Positions 41,711 through 45,678 of a stretch of 45,678 nucleotides of DNA are shown here, piece by piece (the first letter of the stretch is position 1; the number at the start of each line of letters is the position of its first letter). The position numbers and the translations under genes were made by a program. The notes under the pieces were generated by a model. The model searched no databases. It was not told where the DNA came from and was given only the letters and a program-made list of their open reading frames with translations. Source of the DNA: Firmicutes bacterium UBA4882 (lineage in GTDB: Bacteria > Bacillota > UBA4882); contig DHDG01000036.1 of NCBI GenBank assembly GCA_002399265.1, positions 6,585 to 52,262 of the forward strand. The letters run 5' to 3'.

Positions 41711-42517
41711 TTATACGTGAGAGTCTTCCCTAATCAACCATTCCAGTAGCGCTAACTGATGCAATATTTCGGGCATTGTCTGCCGGGTTGCCTCCAGAAT
41801 CACCGGAATATTCGACAGTTCGGACATCTTTATCCACTGAGCAGCTTCACTATCGGCGTTTAGCGGCCAATGCCCGTCAGTCTTACCATCATTATCGTGC
41901 ATGTGAATAGCAATCGTATAAGGGGCCAGTAGACGGATGAAGTGGAACGGGTCAAGCCTTTCCTGAACAGCAGCCAGCTTGAGGTGTCCCAAGTCGAGCA
42001 GAATCTTCAGCATCGGCGAACCGACTTCCCGGATGAGGCTCTGCAATTCTTCAGCTCGGTCAAGCAATCCCGTATGCCCAAGCTTTCCATAATGCACATT
42101 TTCAATGCCAACCGGAATGCCGACTTCTTCAGCCTCCCGAATTACTTCCCGTAAGGCTGTGACACCAGCCTGCCAATCCGGGTCGGTATCACCGGGTGCC
42201 AACGGATGAAACGTATAAAAGCCTGCTCCGAGGGCGGAACATAACCTGATATCTTCCTTAATCTGCTTAATCTGAGTCAAGCGCGCCTGATCGTCCCTGG
42301 AAAACAACGACGTGCCGCGTGGGGCCATCCGTCCGGTAAAAGTTCCATGGGCCGCCAGCCTTAAGCCCGGGAAAGTCAGCAGTTCGTTGAGACCGACAGT
42401 GCTGGCATGCGCTGACCCAAGCTCGATATGGCGTATACCGGAATCAACATACTTTCTGACAACTGTCAGAGCATCCCTGCCACCTTTCAAACAACTGGTG
42501 GATACATAGACAGCCAT
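41711..42517 (-). CDS. Sugar phosphate isomerase/epimerase-like TIM-barrel protein
   Basis: The 268-residue protein has the AP-endonuclease-2/xylose-isomerase-like barrel pattern: YVSTSCLKGGRDALTVVRKY, IRHIELGSAH, the metal-ligand type segments GIPVGIENVHYGK and KILLDLGHLKLA, then IAIHMHDNDGKTDGHWPLN. These enzymes bind a divalent metal through Glu, Asp and His; substrates vary and cannot be read here. The ATG at 42517 follows AAAGGTG by 8 nt; an in-frame start at 42616 adds 33 residues without resemblance and has no site. Upstream lies tRNA-Arg, downstream ligA. Confidence 0.85.
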   Translation of the reverse strand: MAVYVSTSCLKGGRDALTVVRKYVDSGIRHIELGSAHASTVGLNELLTFPGLRLAAHGTFTGRMAPRGTSLFSRDDQARLTQIKQIKEDIRLCSALGAGFYTFHPLAPGDTDPDWQAGVTALREVIREAEEVGIPVGIENVHYGKLGHTGLLDRAEELQSLIREVGSPMLKILLDLGHLKLAAVQERLDPFHFIRLLAPYTIAIHMHDNDGKTDGHWPLNADSEAAQWIKMSELSNIPVILEATRQTMPEILHQLALLEWLIREDSHV

Positions 42518-42726
42518 TTTGCAACACCTTTCTTGGTTCAGTGAGATGAAATCTGCTTCGTCACTGACATTATTGTTTTGATCCAGTTTATGTTCAGGAG
42601 CTGAAAGCGTCGCCAATTCTTCAGCTCATAGATAAGTTTCCCAATCCGCGAATTGATCTTATTTCTTTTTAGTCAGACAGGAATCCTCTTAATAAAAGCA
42701 AAACATGTCTATTTGTCGAACCAAAC

Positions 42727-42749
42727 AAAAAACCCGTTCAAGACGGGTT
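42727..42749 (-). terminator. Terminator of tRNA-Arg
   Basis: On the minus strand AACCCGT (42749-42743) pairs with ACGGGTT (42737-42731), followed by a T run (42732-42727). It lies 13 bp after the tRNA 3' end. Confidence 0.85.
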
Positions 42750-42762
42750 TGAAATGGCAGAA

Positions 42763-42837
42763 TGGTGCGCCCGGCAGGAATCGAACCTGCGCAACCGGCT
42801 CCGGAGGCCGGTGCTCTATCCCCTGAGCTACGGGCGC
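42763..42837 (-). tRNA. tRNA-Arg (anticodon CCG)
   Basis: The minus strand gives a full 75-nt cloverleaf with encoded CCA. The acceptor stem is GCGCCCG/CGGGCGC, the anticodon stem CCGGC/GCCGG, and the loop CTCCGGA gives anticodon CCG, reading CGG. The T arm GCAGG-TTCGATT-CCTGC is standard. Confidence 0.97.
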
Positions 42838-42850
42838 ATTAGCATTAATT

Positions 42851-42879
42851 ATTATACCTCTTTTGTGTAACAAAGTCTA
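42851..42879 (-). promoter_or_regulatory. SigA-type promoter of tRNA-Arg
   Basis: On the minus strand TAGACT (42879-42874) and a perfect TATAAT (42856-42851) are 17 bp apart. Transcription would start a few bases before the tRNA. Confidence 0.7.
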
Positions 42880-42891
42880 GACCCAACAATT

Positions 42892-42969
42892 GACACGAGG
42901 GGACGGTTCTGCTGTGTCATTTCCCTCGTCTGCGCCGTGAGCGACACAGCAGAACCGTCCCCTCGTGTC
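42892..42969. repeat. REP-like palindrome, copy 3 (27-bp perfect arms)
   Basis: Arms at 42892-42918 and 42943-42969 are perfect reverse complements of 27 bp with a 24-nt loop, and contain the core GGGGACGGTTCT shared with copies 1 and 2. An in-frame GTG at 42937 inside it could be mistaken for the start of the next gene. Confidence 0.92.
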
Positions 42970-42999
42970 CCCTTGTGTTATGAATCGGAGGGATTTTTC

Positions 43000-44220
43000 G
43001 TGGGCAAAAAAGATGCGACGCTTCCGGAAACACAGACTACGCAATCGCTGACTGCGCTAATTGAAGGGCTGCTAGTGGACGAGCATATTCTGCCTGCGCA
43101 GCGGGGATTGGCCAGAAATGTCGGCGATTTGTCCGACTTCTTTAACCGCCTGAAGAAGCCACTGCCAACTTCCGGCAAGGAACACCTGTATATGTCCGAT
43201 CCTGATTTGCGTGCCGCCTATTTAGCCTATTTTTTTCCGGTGAACTGTGTTAAGACTTTCCTGTTGCTGAGGCGCATCGCCAGCGAAGGTTTTTTGCCGC
43301 CAATGTCACCAACGACGCCAAAGACATCTACCCCGCCAACAACAACAGCGACTCCATGGAGAATCCTCGACTTTGGCTGTGGGCCAGGATCAGCAGCGCT
43401 TGGCACCGCATTCTATCTTGAATCTCATCTTAATCCGCATTCAGCTGTAGCTGAACTATATCTTGTGGATCAGAGTGCGACTGTACTGGAAACAGCAGTC
43501 CGCTTGCTGGAGCGGTCGGACCTCCCGCTGCAGATACACGCCGCCAGCCGCATTCCTCAAGAGATGGATTTTGATCTGATTTTGGCCTTTAATGTACTCA
43601 ATGAAAACACGGTTGAGGAATCCCAACGTATTTTTACATTGCTGAAGAACCGCCTAAGCCCGACCGGGCGGCTGTTAGTAGCCGAACCGGCCTTACGGGA
43701 AACGGCGCGCCGATTAATCGAATTACGAGATCAGCTGCTGACCGATCCCGATGTTGCTTTGTTGTGGCCTTGCTGTCATTGCGCTAATTGCCAAGGGATC
43801 CTGGCAGAAAATGATTGGTGTCATGGCACCGAAGTCTGGGAGCGCCCTGATTGGATTGCTCAAATAGACCGCGAAATTGGAAGCAAAAAAGAACGGCTCA
43901 ATTACGCCGCCCTTTTGTACGCCACCAAGGACAGTGCCGGCACCGCCAGCGCCTCAGGCACCAACATCACAAGCGACACGACCTGGCGGGTGGTTAGCGA
44001 TCCGATCATTGAACGCGGCAAAAGATTACTTTATTTATGCGGAGGTCCTACTGGGGAAAGAATCCGTGCCACCGCTCTGGAGCGACATCTTTCTGAGAAA
44101 AACAGGGATTTCTTTGCTGCCCGGCGCTATGATTTGCTGCGCATCGAAGGCACGCTTGAAAAGAAGGGTGACGGATTTCGCCTTAGTCCGGAAACAACAG
44201 CCACTTTGAGGCGCAGCTGA
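43000..44220 (+). CDS. Rsm22/METTL17-like ribosome-associated methyltransferase-fold protein
   Basis: The 406-residue protein has a Rossmann methyltransferase core with the SAM motif ILDFGCGPGSAALG (about 122-135) and DQSATVLETA. The C-terminal part carries the Rsm22-type cysteine region LWPCCHCANCQGI followed by NDWCHGTE (C258, C259, C261, C264, C274), which in METTL17 binds a [4Fe-4S] cluster. Relatives act in small-subunit ribosome assembly. GTG 43000 follows CGGAGGGA at 42986-42993; earlier in-frame starts lie inside the palindrome. Threonine/proline-rich inserts occur at about 103-118 (SPTTPKTSTPPTTTATP) and about 310-325. Confidence 0.87.
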   Translation: MGKKDATLPETQTTQSLTALIEGLLVDEHILPAQRGLARNVGDLSDFFNRLKKPLPTSGKEHLYMSDPDLRAAYLAYFFPVNCVKTFLLLRRIASEGFLPPMSPTTPKTSTPPTTTATPWRILDFGCGPGSAALGTAFYLESHLNPHSAVAELYLVDQSATVLETAVRLLERSDLPLQIHAASRIPQEMDFDLILAFNVLNENTVEESQRIFTLLKNRLSPTGRLLVAEPALRETARRLIELRDQLLTDPDVALLWPCCHCANCQGILAENDWCHGTEVWERPDWIAQIDREIGSKKERLNYAALLYATKDSAGTASASGTNITSDTTWRVVSDPIIERGKRLLYLCGGPTGERIRATALERHLSEKNRDFFAARRYDLLRIEGTLEKKGDGFRLSPETTATLRRS

Positions 44221-44228
44221 ATCCGGCC

Positions 44229-45167
44229 TCACTTCCGGGCGCACTCGCTTACTTCCCCGCGCAGCGTTTCAATAGCATGGGGCAGCACACCGGTAATCAC
44301 TTCCAGACACTCCCGAACCGCCTTCGGACTCCCCGGCAGGTTAATGATCAGCGTTCGCCCACGGGTACCGGCGACACTCCTGCTTAACATGGCTTTGTCG
44401 GTCAGCTGGAGGGATTTGGCCCGCATTGCCTCCGGAATACCGGGCACCAAGCGCTCAACAACGCTGAGCGTGGCTTCTGGAGTAACATCCCTGGGTGAAA
44501 GCCCCGTCCCCCCGGTTGTGAATATCAGATCGCATAGCCCCTGATCAGACCAGGCTGCCATTACGTCCGCCAGTGCAGTTTTCTCGTCTGGAACAATGCA
44601 ATATTGGGTTACTATGCCGCCGAACGCTGCAGCCATCTCCCGGATTGTTGGGCCGCTGAGATCCGCTCTGGCCCCGGCGGATCCCTTATCGCTGGCAGTG
44701 ATTACGCCGACTCTGATCGCGGGGCAGCCAATTGTAATCGCATCTCCCACTGAGACCGTCCCACCCTCAACGACGCGCGCAAATACACCTTCACGCGGCA
44801 TTACACAGTCGCCGGCTTTCTCGCGGATCACACAGCCTTGATGACACTCTTTGCCGATTTGGGTAATTTCCAGAACGACCTGACTGCCGATTTGAATCTG
44901 GGAGCCAACAGGCAATTTCATAACCTCGATCGCGGCTGTGGTGATATTCTCAGCAAAATCGCCGTAGTTTAGCTCCAGGCCGGAAGCGCGCACACGCGCG
45001 CGCATTTGATCGATACTCTCTTCTGCCAGTAGGCTGACTTGTCTATGCCATGGTCCGGCATGGGCATCCCCCTCAATACCCCAGTCTTTCTTAAAAACAG
45101 CTGACTGTACAGGGGTTTTCTGCTCGCCTTTCTTTGCGCTTAAATTAATGGAAACTACTTTCGCCAA
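44229..45167 (-). CDS. MOSC domain-MogA fusion (molybdenum cofactor)
   Basis: The 312-residue protein joins a MOSC domain (about residues 1-145; KKDWGIEGDAHAGPWHRQVS and GKECHQGCVI, the cysteine likely handling sulfur) to a MogA/MoaB-type molybdopterin adenylyltransferase (about 150-308; VGVITASDKGSAGARADLSG, then LIFTTGGTGLSPRDVTPEAT and IINLPGSPKAVRECL). The fusion is common in Clostridia. MogA activates molybdopterin with AMP before Mo or W insertion. The TTG start at 45167 has GGGGGCG about 6 nt upstream. It follows moaC by 18 bp and converges with the Rsm22-like gene. Confidence 0.92.
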   Translation of the reverse strand: MAKVVSINLSAKKGEQKTPVQSAVFKKDWGIEGDAHAGPWHRQVSLLAEESIDQMRARVRASGLELNYGDFAENITTAAIEVMKLPVGSQIQIGSQVVLEITQIGKECHQGCVIREKAGDCVMPREGVFARVVEGGTVSVGDAITIGCPAIRVGVITASDKGSAGARADLSGPTIREMAAAFGGIVTQYCIVPDEKTALADVMAAWSDQGLCDLIFTTGGTGLSPRDVTPEATLSVVERLVPGIPEAMRAKSLQLTDKAMLSRSVAGTRGRTLIINLPGSPKAVRECLEVITGVLPHAIETLRGEVSECARK

Positions 45168-45185
45168 AAAAACGCCCCCAACGGA

Positions 45186-45659
45186 TCATTTTCGGGTGTA
45201 GGTACCGCTTTTGCCGCCGGATTTAGTCAGCAGGTGGATCGCCCCTATTTCCATGCCCCGGTCGACGGCCTTACACATGTCGTAGACTGTCAATGCTGCC
45301 ACTGAGACAGCGGTCAGTGCTTCCATTTCGGCACCTGTTTTGGCTCTGCAACGCACTGTAGCCACAATATGAAGCGCGCTGACGCCGTTTTCCCGCTGCG
45401 GTTCGATAACAATATCAACTCCGTTCAGTGGGATGTTGTGACAAAGCGGTATCAGGCTACTAGTCTGTTTGGCGGCCATGATGCCGGCCAGTTGCGCCAC
45501 CGCCAGTACGTCACCCTTCGCTGCCTTGCGATTGAGGATGAGCTCCAAAGTCTCAAGCTGCATCGTAATTAATCCCTCGGCGCATGCCTCCCGAATTGTA
45601 TCCGGTTTGGCACCGACATCCACCATGCGCGGCAGACCTTCTGAGGAAAAATGATTCAA
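45186..45659 (-). CDS. moaC: Cyclic pyranopterin monophosphate synthase MoaC
   Basis: The 157-residue enzyme forms cyclic pyranopterin monophosphate from the product of MoaA in molybdopterin synthesis. It shows NHFSSEGLPRMVDVGAKPDT at the N-terminus, the active-site segment SLIPLCHNIPLNGVDI, TGAEMEALTAVSVAALTVYD, and the conserved end KAVDRGMEIGAIHLLTKSGG. Length is standard. The start is a TTG at 45659 with only a weak purine-rich upstream sequence, but the reading begins exactly where the family begins. The window ends 19 bp further on. Confidence 0.94.
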   Translation of the reverse strand: MNHFSSEGLPRMVDVGAKPDTIREACAEGLITMQLETLELILNRKAAKGDVLAVAQLAGIMAAKQTSSLIPLCHNIPLNGVDIVIEPQRENGVSALHIVATVRCRAKTGAEMEALTAVSVAALTVYDMCKAVDRGMEIGAIHLLTKSGGKSGTYTRK

Positions 45660-45678
45660 TTCGCCGCTTAATTCGCCG

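Noticed and set aside
43877..44209. 110-residue open frame inside the Rsm22-like gene
   Set aside because: A shadow frame with proline- and threonine-rich low-complexity sequence and no ribosome site.
1..45678. CRISPR array
   Set aside because: No regularly spaced direct repeats with variable spacers were seen; the palindromes are single and of differing sequence.
1..45678. Prophage or insertion sequence
   Set aside because: No integrase, transposase, capsid or terminase-like protein is present, despite the accessory look of 31.5-36 kb.

Overview
The window reads as part of the chromosome of an endospore-forming, probably anaerobic member of the Bacillota (Clostridia-like). The evidence is a small acid-soluble spore protein, a complete SCIFF peptide and radical-SAM maturase pair (near-universal in Clostridia), MutS2, the ligA-gatCAB block, many Shine-Dalgarno-led TTG/GTG starts and a tungsten/molybdenum aldehyde:ferredoxin oxidoreductase. 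Both peptide-binding proteins carry ordinary signal peptides without a lipobox, which would fit a diderm lineage, but I cannot place the organism more precisely.

Layout. 1-8,513 (+): membrane protein, zapA, a CvpA-like protein with a cysteine-rich tail, a 50-residue membrane protein, a DUF421 protein, a U32 peptidase and mutS2. 8,700-9,962 (+): CNNM/CorC-type transporter. 9,948-15,900 (-): tRNA-Ala, the SCIFF peptide gene scfA, its maturase scfB, a sigma-54-type response regulator lacking its DNA-binding domain, and a large soluble histidine kinase. 15,906-23,666 (-): spore protein gene and a six-gene peptide ABC transporter operon with two binding proteins. 24,112-31,555 (+): a seven-gene cluster with SCP2-like protein, class III aminotransferase, split transketolase, second SCP2-like protein, TetR regulator and AFOR-family oxidoreductase; a strong promoter with a palindromic operator precedes it. 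31,567-36,101: an accessory stretch with a HicB/DinB-like protein, two frameshifted genes, MarR, an FMN-binding protein, DUF1648 and DUF2310 proteins. 36,175-41,683 (-): ligA-gatC-gatA-gatB. 41,711-45,678: TIM-barrel isomerase, tRNA-Arg, Rsm22-like protein, a MOSC-MogA fusion and moaC.

The most interesting part is the 24.1-31.6 kb cluster. Its enzymes could reduce a carboxylic acid to an aldehyde (AFOR), extend it by a ketol unit (transketolase) and aminate or rearrange it (aminotransferase), with SCP2-like proteins holding a hydrophobic intermediate. That pathway is inference; the gene content and the regulatory site are visible. Second is the SCIFF locus, where the peptide gene appears to be transcribed from a tRNA promoter and is followed by an attenuator-like hairpin and an unusual two-component pair. 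Three long, perfect palindromes sharing the core GGGGACGGTTCT form a REP-like family, and one of them can mislead start-site calling of the Rsm22-like gene.
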